Of a DNA stretch of 64,000 bases, positions 8,871-17,478 are shown piece by piece. How positions within the stretch are numbered: the stretch's first letter is position 1; each line of letters begins with the position of its first letter. Source of the DNA: DAHUYF01 sp035945115 (GTDB lineage Bacteria; Pseudomonadota; Alphaproteobacteria; ATCC43930; CGMCC-115725); the NCBI GenBank assembly GCA_035945115.1, contig DASZAN010000113.1, forward strand, positions 15,508 to 79,507. Reading direction: 5' to 3'. The notes under the pieces were generated by a model. That model saw only the letters and a list, made by a program, of their open reading frames with translations. It did no database searches and was not told the origin of the DNA. Made by a program: the position numbers and the translations under genes.

Positions 8871-9248
8871 ATGGAAAGCGAGCCCAATTTCCTTGGTCTC
8901 TTTAGCCGCGAGCGCGAGGTGATTTCGCTCAAGGCCGGCGAGTGCCTCTTCAAGAAAGGCGATGCGGCGCAGTCGACGATGCACGTCGTGCTCTCGGGCG
9001 AGGTGCGCATCGGCGACGGCAACATTATCCTCGAGACGGTCGGCCCCGGCGGCATCGTCGGCGAGATGGCGCTCATCGACGGCTCGCCGCGCAGCGCCAC
9101 GGTGACGGCATCGACCAATACGACTTTGGCGGCCATCGACGAGCAGCGCTTCCTCTTTCTCGTCCACCAAACCCCGGGCTTCGGCCTCAAGGTGATGCGG
9201 CTCCTCGTCGGCCGCTTGCGCAAGACGACGGCGCTCGTCGGCATTTAG
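8871..9248 (+). CDS. Single cyclic-nucleotide-binding domain protein
   Basis: This 125-residue protein is one cyclic-nucleotide-binding (Crp/Fnr effector) beta-barrel with no helix-turn-helix. The phosphate-binding cassette is seen as GGIVGEMALIDGSPRSATVTA, where the G-E-x-A-L and R-S-A-T pattern matches cAMP-binding cassettes. The ATG at 8871 was chosen because the domain begins right after it; the longer reading adds 50 low-quality residues. It reads away from the nas operon and may share its control region. Such stand-alone domains may bind cAMP and act on a partner protein; no partner is evident. Confidence 0.8.
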   Translation: MESEPNFLGLFSREREVISLKAGECLFKKGDAAQSTMHVVLSGEVRIGDGNIILETVGPGGIVGEMALIDGSPRSATVTASTNTTLAAIDEQRFLFLVHQTPGFGLKVMRLLVGRLRKTTALVGI

Positions 9249-9263
9249 CCGGCCGGCGGCGCC

Positions 9264-10787
9264 TCACCAGAACGGCCGCTTCCCGCGGAAGCGAGCGACG
9301 CGCTTGCGCAGTTTCTTCTCGCGGTCGACCATGCCGCGTTCATGCCATCCCAAGATAAGGCCGCCGGCGCGGCCGAGCGCAGCTCCCTCCCCCGCCTCAT
9401 CGAGCTGCGAGAGGATGGCATGCGCGGTCCGCACGTCGTTGGCGTATCCGAGATCGTCCTGCAGCGTCTTGAGCGTGCGCAAATAGGCGTCGACCTCCTT
9501 CTCGTCGAACAAACAGGCGAGAAGGTCGACGGTGTAGCGGAGCTTCTTGCAGGCGATGCGCAGCCGGTGCCGGTCGGTCGGCGCGAGCGACTTGAAACGC
9601 TTGCCGCGCTTTTTCACCTGACGGAAGCGCCGCGCAATCAGCATGGGGGCGAGCGCCTTGACCGGCTGGACGAGCTGCGCCGATCGCTCGGAGACGGGCT
9701 GGTCCCGCCACGCGCGTGCTTCGAACCAGCGCGACAGCCGCAAGATCAGCGCCGTGGTCTCCGGCGACGCGATCGCCCGTCGCACCTCTTGATAAGCGCG
9801 GCGGCGATGGCGCTGCGCGACGCTCTGGAGTTGGCGAAGCGCGCCCTTTTCCTCGCTCAAGACCGTCGCCACCGGATGCAGCAGGTCGTCGGCGAAAACA
9901 TCCCAGTCACGCGGCGCGCCGAGCGATTGGGTGAGGGATTTGAGGCTGTCGTTCACCCATGCGTAATGCTCGGCTGAGAGCATCGGCTTTACCGCCGCCA
10001 ACGCGGAGCGCAGCCGCCGAAGCGCCACCCGCATCTGATGGATTGCCTCGGCGGTGCCGGCCAGCGCCGCAGGCGCGTTGCGGACGACGTCGAAGAGAGA
10101 GCGCCGCCCAACCTCCTGCAGCACCGTCTCGACCGTGCCCTCGGCGGGAAAGCGGACGGGGCGCGCATGCACAACCGGCGGTCGCAGCTTGCGTCGGGCA
10201 ACGAGACGATAGCCGCGCTCGGCTTTGCTTTGCGTCTCGATGCGGAGCGGCGCCACGTCGAGTAGGCGCAGGGCCATGTCGTAAAGCGCCGCACCCTCGC
10301 CGCTCTTGAGCTCGAGCTCGAGCTCGGCGATGGGCTCGGTCGTCGCACCGTCGCTCGCGCGGATCTCGCCCTCGTCGATCGCCGCCTCGATGAGGGTGGT
10401 CGGCAGCGGCGCGAGCCTCGCCATCGTCCGCTTCACCGTCGTCGTGAAGAGCGGCTCGAGGGCGGCACCGTTGACGACTGGTTGGAGACGCGTGCCGCTT
10501 TGCGGCGCCGCAAGATCGGGATCGGGCCGGGCGATCGCGTCCTCCCATTCGCCGCGCGTGGCGATATCGCCGGCCAGCTCGGCCTTCACCGTCTGCACGA
10601 AGCGGCGGCCGCGCTTGCGGACGCGGAGCGCCATCTTTCCCTTGTTGAGCGCGCGGTCGGGTGTATCGAAATAGGTGCTGACCAACGTCGAGCGCGCCGG
10701 CCGCCCTTGCGCCGCCGCGGCAATCGCGCGCTTCAATGCCGGCACGTCGCGCGGATCGACAGCGAATTTCAATTCCCGCTCGATCAT
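9264..10787 (-). CDS. CYTH and CHAD domain protein
   Basis: This 507-residue protein has an N-terminal CYTH domain that opens with IERELKF, the ExExK triphosphate-binding signature, and a C-terminal CHAD domain of alpha helices rich in His, Arg and Lys (for example IHQMRVALRRLRSAL and RLRIACKKLRYTVDLL). CYTH domains act as triphosphatases and CHAD domains bind polyphosphate, so a role in inorganic triphosphate or polyphosphate metabolism is likely. The ATG at 10787 follows GGGAGGGAG; the longer upstream reading enters the divergent promoter region of the TRAP gene. It is a single gene, convergent with the cNMP-binding protein. Confidence 0.9.
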   Translation of the reverse strand: MIERELKFAVDPRDVPALKRAIAAAAQGRPARSTLVSTYFDTPDRALNKGKMALRVRKRGRRFVQTVKAELAGDIATRGEWEDAIARPDPDLAAPQSGTRLQPVVNGAALEPLFTTTVKRTMARLAPLPTTLIEAAIDEGEIRASDGATTEPIAELELELKSGEGAALYDMALRLLDVAPLRIETQSKAERGYRLVARRKLRPPVVHARPVRFPAEGTVETVLQEVGRRSLFDVVRNAPAALAGTAEAIHQMRVALRRLRSALAAVKPMLSAEHYAWVNDSLKSLTQSLGAPRDWDVFADDLLHPVATVLSEEKGALRQLQSVAQRHRRRAYQEVRRAIASPETTALILRLSRWFEARAWRDQPVSERSAQLVQPVKALAPMLIARRFRQVKKRGKRFKSLAPTDRHRLRIACKKLRYTVDLLACLFDEKEVDAYLRTLKTLQDDLGYANDVRTAHAILSQLDEAGEGAALGRAGGLILGWHERGMVDREKKLRKRVARFRGKRPFW

Positions 10788-10961
10788 CTCCCTCCCCTTC
10801 CTCGAGCGAACATCATGACATCGATCGCGCTCAAGAAAAAATAGCGGAGCGAGCGGCCGGCGGGATGAGCTGGGGGCGTTTTCCCCACCATCGGCGGGTT
10901 GCGGTTGCCGGCGGGCGATGCGATGATCCCCGCCAATGAGAACGAATGTATGGGGGGAGGA

Positions 10962-11960
10962 ATGAAACCATCGCTGTGGTCCGGCATGCTCGCCGGCGTG
11001 CTCGCGCTGGCCGCGGTCGCGCCCGCGGCCGCGCAAGAAACGCGCCATTTCCGCTTAGGCTATGACCAGCCGCATTCGACCGGCTATGGCGTGCTCGCCG
11101 ACATCTTCGGCGATACGCTCAAGGACCTCAGCAAGGGAACGATGATCATCGATCAGTTCCCGGGCGCGCAGCTGGGTCAAGAGCCGCAGGCGCTCCAACT
11201 CATCCTCAGGGGCGATATCGACTTCATTATCACCTCGACCGCCAATGCCGCGACCGTCTCGCCGGAATCCGGCGTGATGTCGATCCACTTCATCTTTCGT
11301 TCCGAAGACCACCTCAAGAAGGCGCTCGCCGACCCGAAGCTCGTCGCCGCCGTGCGCAAGATGTTCGACGAGACGGTGAAGGGCGCCCATGTGCTGACCG
11401 TGGCGACGCTCGGTCTGCGCGATCTCTACGGCAAGCGCGAGATCCACAAGCTCGACGACATCAAGGGGGTCAAAGTGCGCGTCCAGGCGACGCCGACCGA
11501 GGACACGATGTTCCCCGCCTACGGCGCGCAGATCGTGCACATGCCCTTCGGCGACGTCTATACGGCGCTCCAGACCGGCGTCGTCGACATGGCCGAGAAC
11601 GGCATCAACGTCTATCTGACGAACAAGCACTACGAGGTGGCGCCGATCATGTCCTTGACCGAGCACGAGGCCAACAACAGCGTGCTCTGGGTGAGCGATC
11701 GCGCCTGGTCGAGCTTCAGTGACGAGCAGAGGAAGTGGGTCCAGGCGGCGGCCGATGCGGTCGGCAAGAACCAGCCGGCCAAGGCGCTCGCGCTCGAGCA
11801 TGAATCGCTGGCTAAGCTCGAGAAGATCGGCGTCAAGTTCGTGAAGGACGTGGACAAGTCCGGCTTCGTCAAGATCGCCGAGCCGATCCAGGACAAGATC
11901 GCCCAGCAGCTCGGGCCGCACGCCGTCGAGATTCTGCAAGTCATCCGCAGCATTCAGTGA
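10962..11960 (+). CDS. TRAP transporter substrate-binding protein (DctP family)
   Basis: This 332-residue periplasmic protein has a signal peptide of about 24 residues ending AAAQE, then the DctP fold. Family features include GQEPQALQLILRGDIDF, the arginine-bearing KGVKVRVQATP segment that normally binds a carboxylate, and FGDVYTALQTGVVDMAEN. It delivers an organic acid to the DctQ/DctM permease encoded just downstream. The ATG at 10962 follows GGGGGGAGGA; an upstream in-frame start would precede the signal peptide with unneeded residues. A 210-base gap containing a palindromic repeat separates it from dctQ. Confidence 0.93.
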   Translation: MKPSLWSGMLAGVLALAAVAPAAAQETRHFRLGYDQPHSTGYGVLADIFGDTLKDLSKGTMIIDQFPGAQLGQEPQALQLILRGDIDFIITSTANAATVSPESGVMSIHFIFRSEDHLKKALADPKLVAAVRKMFDETVKGAHVLTVATLGLRDLYGKREIHKLDDIKGVKVRVQATPTEDTMFPAYGAQIVHMPFGDVYTALQTGVVDMAENGINVYLTNKHYEVAPIMSLTEHEANNSVLWVSDRAWSSFSDEQRKWVQAAADAVGKNQPAKALALEHESLAKLEKIGVKFVKDVDKSGFVKIAEPIQDKIAQQLGPHAVEILQVIRSIQ

Positions 11961-12018
11961 CGAGGGACCGACGCTGCCGATCAACGTGCGCGCTTCGATA
12001 CGTTGCAAGAGCGCTTTA

Positions 12019-12139
12019 CGTGCTTCGAGACGCGCTGCTACGCAGCGCTCCTCAGCATGCGGTAGGTCCTTAATGTCACTAACCAAAAAACCTCGTCCTG
12101 AGGAGCGCCCGCAGGGCGCGTCTCGAAGGACGAGCGAGG
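12019..12139. repeat. Inverted intergenic palindromic repeat pair
   Basis: Two related segments in opposite orientation, about 12019-12066 (around CTTCGAGACGCGCTGC) and 12090-12139 (around GCGCGTCTCGAAGGACGA), form a large imperfect stem. Each half also contains its own short palindrome. This type (TTCGAGACGC...GCTCCTCA) is common between genes of Rhizobiales-like genomes. It lies between the TRAP binding protein and the small permease gene and could act as an mRNA processing or attenuation element. Confidence 0.75.
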
Positions 12140-12170
12140 CCGCCGGCAATGCCTGTGCGACGAGGCCGGC

Positions 12171-12725
12171 GTGAGCGTGCGCTATTGGGACCGGCTCGTG
12201 CTCGAGCGGCAACGCCACCTCAAATGGCGCGCGCTCGATCCGCTCGAGAAGTTCCTCATGATGCTGTGCGGCCTCGCCCTCTTCGGATTCTCCGCCTCGA
12301 CGCTGATCGACATCGCGACGCGCTCGCTGGGCCATCCGGTCTTGTCGCTGCAGGAGACGACCTCGGCCTTCTTCGTCTATGGCGTATTCATCGGCGCGGG
12401 CGTGGCGACACGGCGCAACGACCATCTCTATCTGACGGCCATCGCGGAATCGCTTCATGGGCGCACGCGGTTTCTCGTGGAGATGCTGACCCGTGCGGTC
12501 GTGCTCGGCGTCGGGCTGTGCATGATTTATTACGGCTATCTCAATTTTCTGAAGGGTTTCGAAAGCTTCCGCATGCCCTCGATGCTGCCCATCGCCTATC
12601 TCTTCGCGATCATTCCAGTGTCGGGCGTCTTGGTTACCCTCTTCAGCCTCGAGCAGATGTGGAACGGCTCGCGAAACGGCTTCGAAGGCGCAGACGAGCG
12701 GCCCGAGCCCGAAGCTATCATCTGA
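12171..12725 (+). CDS. TRAP transporter small permease (DctQ family)
   Basis: This 184-residue inner-membrane protein has four predicted helices, at about 29-51, 66-86, 103-125 and 137-159, which is the DctQ topology. LSLQETTSAFFVYGVFIGAG is characteristic of the family. It pairs with the DctM subunit encoded 13 bases downstream to form the Na+- or H+-driven transporter. A GTG start is used; the sequence just upstream is repeat-derived and has no strong ribosome-binding site, so the exact start is less certain than the gene. Confidence 0.9.
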   Translation: MSVRYWDRLVLERQRHLKWRALDPLEKFLMMLCGLALFGFSASTLIDIATRSLGHPVLSLQETTSAFFVYGVFIGAGVATRRNDHLYLTAIAESLHGRTRFLVEMLTRAVVLGVGLCMIYYGYLNFLKGFESFRMPSMLPIAYLFAIIPVSGVLVTLFSLEQMWNGSRNGFEGADERPEPEAII

Positions 12726-12738
12726 CACGACACCAGCG

Positions 12739-14076
12739 ATGAGCAGCCCGACAATCCTGACCCTCATGGTCGTGCTCTTCCTGGTGTTCGGTTATTTGGG
12801 CGTGCCGGTCGCCTTCTCGCTGATGGGCGGCGTGCTCATCGGCACGCTCTTCACCGAGGTGACGCTCACCTCGATGATCACGCAGATGTTCAACGGGGTC
12901 GATGCGGTGGCGCTTCTCGCCGTGCCGTTCTTCCTTCTCGTCGGCGAACTCATGACCTCCGCCGATGTGGTGATCCGCATCGCCAATCTGTCGCAAGCGT
13001 TGGTGGGGCATCTGCGCGGTGGTCTCGCCCAGGTGGTGACCGTCTTCAGCATGTTCTTCTCGGGCATTTCCGGCTCATCCTCGGCCGATGTCGCGGTGCT
13101 GAGCCGGACGCTCGCCAAACCCATGGCGCGCGAGGGTTATTCGCCCGAATTCGTCGCCGCGCTCATCGCCGCGAGCTCGACCATCGCCGCGCTGGTGCCG
13201 CCGAGCATCCTCGCCGTGGTCTATGGCGCCGTCGGCAATGTCTCGATCGCCGGGCTTTTCATGGGCGGTGTCGTGCCGGGGCTCATGATCGGCTTCGGCC
13301 TCATGATCTATTGCTATTTCTTCGGCCCGGCGGGATTGCGGCGGCCGCGCGCCACCTTCGGCGGCCTCGTCACCGCCGCCGCCGATGCCGCCTTGCCGCT
13401 GATGATTCCGGTGATCCTGCTGGGCGGCATCACCACCGGATGGTTCACGCCCACCGAAGCCGGCGTCGTCGCCGTCGCCTGGATCCTGATCGCGGTGATC
13501 CCGCTCTTGAACCGGCGGCATCTCCGCGATCTCCCGATCGACTTCTGCCACGCCGGGCTCATCTATTCGCTGCCGCTCATCACCATTGCCGCGGCGGCCG
13601 CCTTCGGCTGGATGCTCGCTTATCTGCGCGGGCCTATTGTCGTCTCCGGCTGGATTACGGCGCTCGCCGGCAACGACCCGCATCTCATCATGTTCCTATT
13701 GGTGTTGGTGTTCACGGTCGTCGGCGATTTCATCGAGCCGATTCCCGCCGTCATCATCTTCATGCCGGTCGTGAACGAGTTGACGCGCCAGGCCGACATC
13801 AATTCCGTCCATATGGGCGTGGTGCTCATCGCCACGCTCGCCTTCGGCCTCATCACGCCGCCCTACGGGCTTGCGCTCCTGATGGCGTCGAAATTCATCG
13901 ACGTCGGCTTCAGCAAGGCGCTTCGCGCCTCGCTCGCCATCTACGTCGTGTTCTTCGCCACCATCGCCTTCACCATCTTCGCGCCCGACGTGATCCTCTG
14001 GCTGCCGAAGCATACGGTGCCGGAATCCGTCGGTTGCTTCAAATCGCCGGCAGGAACAGGATATATCTGTCCCTAA
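12739..14076 (+). CDS. TRAP transporter large permease (DctM family)
   Basis: This 445-residue protein is the main transport subunit, with 11-12 predicted helices. Typical segments are FFSGISGSSSADVAVLSRTL (a family hallmark with the small-residue run), IAASSTIAALVPPSILAVVYG and ATLAFGLITPPYGLALLMAS. It works with the DctP and DctQ proteins encoded upstream. The C-terminus has an unusual short tail after the last helix ending FKSPAGTGYICP. The substrate cannot be fixed from sequence; the binding protein suggests a monocarboxylate or dicarboxylate. Confidence 0.93.
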   Translation: MSSPTILTLMVVLFLVFGYLGVPVAFSLMGGVLIGTLFTEVTLTSMITQMFNGVDAVALLAVPFFLLVGELMTSADVVIRIANLSQALVGHLRGGLAQVVTVFSMFFSGISGSSSADVAVLSRTLAKPMAREGYSPEFVAALIAASSTIAALVPPSILAVVYGAVGNVSIAGLFMGGVVPGLMIGFGLMIYCYFFGPAGLRRPRATFGGLVTAAADAALPLMIPVILLGGITTGWFTPTEAGVVAVAWILIAVIPLLNRRHLRDLPIDFCHAGLIYSLPLITIAAAAAFGWMLAYLRGPIVVSGWITALAGNDPHLIMFLLVLVFTVVGDFIEPIPAVIIFMPVVNELTRQADINSVHMGVVLIATLAFGLITPPYGLALLMASKFIDVGFSKALRASLAIYVVFFATIAFTIFAPDVILWLPKHTVPESVGCFKSPAGTGYICP

Positions 14077-14103
14077 ACAGTACCTGGGCCGATCGATTGA
14101 ATC

Positions 14104-14228
14104 AGCGCAGAGGACGCCAAGGATGCGCAGAGGACCGCTGCGTCAAAGGCAATTCACGAAGGGCACGCGCACGCGCTCGTTTTTGTCCATCCACTGCGGA
14201 CGTCGCGCATCCTCTGCGGCCCTTGCGC
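14104..14228. repeat. Inverted repeat overlapping nfeD 5' end
   Basis: AGCGCAGAGGAC and GGATGCGCAGAGGACCG on the left (14104-14138) are mirrored by GCGCATCCTCTGCGGCCC and TTGCGCT on the right (about 14205-14229). The result is an imperfect stem of about 125 bases. It covers the proposed ATG and first 35 codons of the NfeD gene, which suggests a mobile palindrome inserted at or near the start of the gene. Confidence 0.6.
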
Positions 14229-15586
14229 TAAGCAAATTTTCGCTCGCGGCTCTACTCGTCGCCATCTCGTTCGCTACGCCTATCTCATTGGCGCGCGGCG
14301 CGCCAAAAGCCGTCATTCTCGAGATCGACGGTGCGATCGGCCCGGCGGTGGCCGAATACGTCGCACGAGAGTTCCGCGACGCGAACCCGAGCGACACGCG
14401 CATCGTCATCCTGCGCATGAATACGCCAGGCGGGCTCGATACGTCCATGCGCGAAATCATCGCCGCCATTCTTGCCGCACCCGTCCCGGTCGCGACCTAC
14501 GTGGCGCCGAGCGGCGCTCGCGCCGCGAGCGCCGGTACTTACATCGCCTATGCGAGCGCCGTTGCCGCGATGGCGCCGGGCACCAACATCGGCGCGGCGA
14601 CGCCGATCCAGCTGGGCGGGCCGGGGGAGCCGCCGCGAAAAGGCCGAGAACCCGACACGAGCGGCGATGGCGGCAGGAATGCGGGTGGCGCGGATAACGA
14701 GCCGCCGGACGCCGAGGGCCGCAAGGTACTGAACGACGCCATCGCCTATATCCGCGGCCTCGCCGAGCTCAACGGCAGAAACGCCGACTGGGCGGCGGAT
14801 GCGGTGCGCAACGCGGTGAGCATTCCCGCCTCCGAAGCACTCAAGCTTCACGTGATCGACGTCGTCGCCGACGACGTGCCCGATCTTCTCCGCCAGATCG
14901 ACGGGCGCAGCGTGACGGTGGCGGGCAAAACAGTGCGGCTTGCGACCCAAGGACTCGAGATCGTCGTCCATCCGCCCGATTGGCGAACACAGCTGCTCGC
15001 GGTGATCACGAATCCCAATATCGCGCTCCTGCTTATGCTCGCCGGGGTCTGGGGATTGGTCTTCGAGCTGACGAGCCCGGGCGCGGTTGTACCCGGCGTC
15101 CTCGGTGCGATCAGCCTGCTGGTCGCGCTTTTCGCGCTCAACCTGCTGCCGGTCAATTTCGCCGGTGTCGCGTTGTTGGCGCTGGGTATCGGCTTGATGA
15201 TTGCCGAGGCGCATCTTGGTGCCTTCGGGCTGCTCGGCGTCGCCGGCATTGCCGCGTTCGTCATCGGCGGGGTGATGATGTTTCCCTCGCGCGCACCGGG
15301 CTTCGCCCTATCGCTCCCGGTGCTGGCCGGAGCCACGGTCGTCACAGGCGGCCTCTTCCTTGTCGTGCTGGCGTTGCTGCTGCGCTCGCGACGGCGCCCC
15401 ATCGTGACCGGCGACGAGGGACTCCTGGGTGCCGAGGGCGAAGCGGTGGCGTGGCAGGGCGAGGAAGGGCGCGTGCGCATCAAGGGCGAGATCTGGCGCG
15501 CGCGAGCGGCCCGGCCGCTCGAGCCCGGGAACCGCGTCAGGGTGATCGAGCGCCAGGGCCTCGTGCTGACGGTCGAACCGATGTGA
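14123..15586 (+). CDS. NfeD-family membrane serine protease
   Basis: This is a long-form NfeD (487 residues): an N-terminal ClpP-like Ser protease domain, a run of about five helices (about 290-420) and a C-terminal NfeD OB-fold (about 430-487). The catalytic serine is in ARAASAGTYIAYAS, after a LRMNTPGGLD substrate-binding strand. Long NfeD proteins cleave stomatin-like partners, and the slipin gene lies 34 bases downstream. The start is uncertain: the ATG at 14123 lies in a palindromic repeat, and a TTG at 14183 gives a cleaner signal sequence (SLAALLVAISFATPISLA). A Gly/Pro/Asp-rich insert at about 165-195 follows the active site. Confidence 0.9.
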   Translation: MRRGPLRQRQFTKGTRTRSFLSIHCGRRASSAALALSKFSLAALLVAISFATPISLARGAPKAVILEIDGAIGPAVAEYVAREFRDANPSDTRIVILRMNTPGGLDTSMREIIAAILAAPVPVATYVAPSGARAASAGTYIAYASAVAAMAPGTNIGAATPIQLGGPGEPPRKGREPDTSGDGGRNAGGADNEPPDAEGRKVLNDAIAYIRGLAELNGRNADWAADAVRNAVSIPASEALKLHVIDVVADDVPDLLRQIDGRSVTVAGKTVRLATQGLEIVVHPPDWRTQLLAVITNPNIALLLMLAGVWGLVFELTSPGAVVPGVLGAISLLVALFALNLLPVNFAGVALLALGIGLMIAEAHLGAFGLLGVAGIAAFVIGGVMMFPSRAPGFALSLPVLAGATVVTGGLFLVVLALLLRSRRRPIVTGDEGLLGAEGEAVAWQGEEGRVRIKGEIWRARAARPLEPGNRVRVIERQGLVLTVEPM

Positions 15587-15620
15587 TGCTCTGAGCTCGA
15601 CTGCCGAAGGGAGGACCGCC

Positions 15621-16388
15621 ATGCTCGTTTCCGTTGCCACCGTCGTTGTCATCGTCGTTTTGGTTCTGCTGATTCTGTCACAGGCGATTCGAATCCTGCG
15701 CGAATACGAGCGCGGTGTGGTCTTCACGCTCGGGCGCTACACCGGCACGAAGGGGCCTGGCTTTTTCCTGCTCATCCCCTTGGTCCAGCAGATGGTGCGC
15801 GTCGACTTGCGCGTCGTCGTCGACGAGGTGCCGCCGCAAGACGTGATCTCGCGTGACAACGTCTCGGTCAAGGTGAATGCCGTCATCTATTACCGCGTTG
15901 TCGACGCCGAGCGTGCGGTGATCCAAGTCACCAACTTCACCGCGGCGACGAGCCAGCTCGCGCAAACGACGCTGCGCTGGGTGCTCGGCAAGCACGATCT
16001 CGACGAGATGCTGGCCGAGCGCGACAAGCTCAATGCCGACATCCAGGACGTGCTCGACAAGCAAACCGAGGGCTGGGGCATCAAGGTCTCCAACGTCGAG
16101 ATCAAGCGCATCGATCTCGACGAGAGCATGATCCGCGCCATCGCGCGCCAAGCGGAAGCCGAGCGCTCGCGCCGCGCCAAGGTCATCAATGCCCTAGGCG
16201 AGGAGCAGGCGGCGCAGAAGCTCGTCGACGCCGCGCGCATCCTGGCGACGACACCGCAGGCGATGCAGCTCCGCTATCTCGCCACGCTCTTCGATATCGC
16301 CGGCGAGCGCACCTCGACGATCGTCTTCCCCTTCCCGATCGATCTCATGCAGGCGTGGGCGCGCGGGGCTGCTACCGAGACGCGATGA
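15621..16388 (+). CDS. Slipin (stomatin-like SPFH protein)
   Basis: This 255-residue protein has one N-terminal helix (about 2-22) and an SPFH/band 7 domain. Family segments are EYERGVVFTLGRYTGTKGPG, VDEVPPQDVISRDNVSVKVN and a final helical part with RQAEAERSRRAKVI. Slipins form membrane microdomains and are substrates of NfeD proteases, and the pair is translated as an operon (34-base gap, GGGAGGACC ribosome-binding site). Its last 17 bases overlap the end of the convergent aapM gene. Confidence 0.93.
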   Translation: MLVSVATVVVIVVLVLLILSQAIRILREYERGVVFTLGRYTGTKGPGFFLLIPLVQQMVRVDLRVVVDEVPPQDVISRDNVSVKVNAVIYYRVVDAERAVIQVTNFTAATSQLAQTTLRWVLGKHDLDEMLAERDKLNADIQDVLDKQTEGWGIKVSNVEIKRIDLDESMIRAIARQAEAERSRRAKVINALGEEQAAQKLVDAARILATTPQAMQLRYLATLFDIAGERTSTIVFPFPIDLMQAWARGAATETR

Positions 16389-17478
16389 GCGGCGCCGCAT
16401 CGTCTCGTCTTCGTCGCCGCTCGAGTCTTCGCGCCGCGCGCGACATCGAGAAGCACACCGACCAGAAGACGAGACCGGCAAAGAAATAGCCGGTGCTGCG
16501 GATCTGATCGCCGACGAGCCAAGCGGGATCGGCGGCACCGGCCTGGATCACCGCCAGCAAATCGGCGAGCCCCAAGATGAGGATCACTGTCGTCTCCTTG
16601 GTGACGGAGACGCAGGTGTTGACGAGGCCGGGAATGGCGACCTTCACCACTTGCGGCAAAACGACGAGGCCGAGGGTGCGCCATGGCCCGAGGCCGAGAC
16701 TCGCCGCCGCCTCGTATTGGCTCTGAGGGATCGCCTGGAAGCCGCCGCGGAACACCTCCGCCATGCTCGCGGCATTGAAGAGGATGAACGCGACCAGCAC
16801 GCGGATGAGCGTGTCGACCTCGACGCCCGCCGGCATGAAGAGCGGGAACATGATCACCGCCATGAAGAGCACTGGAATGAGCGGCACGCCGCGCCAGAGC
16901 TCGATGAACGCCACGGCGAGCCAGCGAATGACCGGGAGTGCCGAGCGCCGCGCGATCGCGAGACCAAGGCCGAGCGGGATGGCAAAGGCGATGGTGCCGA
17001 GCGCTACCACCAAGGTGAGCGTGAGCCCGCCCCAATCGCGGCTCGGCACTCGTGCCAATCCGAAGATCCCGCCCGCCAGCAGGATCGCGGCAATGACCGG
17101 GCCGGCAACGAACAGCAGCGCGGCAATGAGCGTCCGCGGCAGTCGCGGCGCCGCCATGAGCACGAGCCCGGCGAGCGCGAGCGCGGCGGCAAGATCGACG
17201 CGCCAGCGCTCGGCCGCGGGATAGCCGCCATAGAGAATCTGGCCGAAGCGCAGGCGGACGAAGACCCAGCAGGCGGCGTCGCGATTGGGACAATCGGCGC
17301 TGCTCGTGCCGCGCCAGGCGGCATCGACGACCGCCCACTCGACGAGCGCCGGCACGATGGCGACGATGAGGAGCAGCACCAGCACGGTGAGCGCGAGATT
17401 GAGCGGCGTTGCGACGCAGCTCCCAAGGAACCTGCGGAGCGCGCCGACGCGACCTGAGTAAGGGCCGGCTTGCCTCAC
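16372..17478 (-). CDS. aapM: L-amino acid ABC transporter permease AapM
   Basis: This 368-residue membrane subunit belongs to the general L-amino-acid transporter (Aap/Bzt type). It has the C-terminal permease domain with the EAA loop (YEAAASLGLGPWRTLGLVVLP) and the long family-specific N-terminal half. The periplasmic loop with DRDAACW-like NRDAACWVFVRLRFGQ is also characteristic. The GTG at 17478 overlaps the aapQ stop codon (GTGA), which fixes the start and indicates coupled translation. The ATPase gene aapP, usually next, is absent: the slipin gene lies convergent and overlaps by 17 bases. Confidence 0.93.
   Translation of the reverse strand: MRQAGPYSGRVGALRRFLGSCVATPLNLALTVLVLLLIVAIVPALVEWAVVDAAWRGTSSADCPNRDAACWVFVRLRFGQILYGGYPAAERWRVDLAAALALAGLVLMAAPRLPRTLIAALLFVAGPVIAAILLAGGIFGLARVPSRDWGGLTLTLVVALGTIAFAIPLGLGLAIARRSALPVIRWLAVAFIELWRGVPLIPVLFMAVIMFPLFMPAGVEVDTLIRVLVAFILFNAASMAEVFRGGFQAIPQSQYEAAASLGLGPWRTLGLVVLPQVVKVAIPGLVNTCVSVTKETTVILILGLADLLAVIQAGAADPAWLVGDQIRSTGYFFAGLVFWSVCFSMSRAARRLERRRRRDDAAPLIASR

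Noticed and set aside
11055..12767. 570-codon open frame antisense to the TRAP genes
   Set aside because: Covers three pieces (DctP, repeat, DctQ) that are explained on the plus strand.
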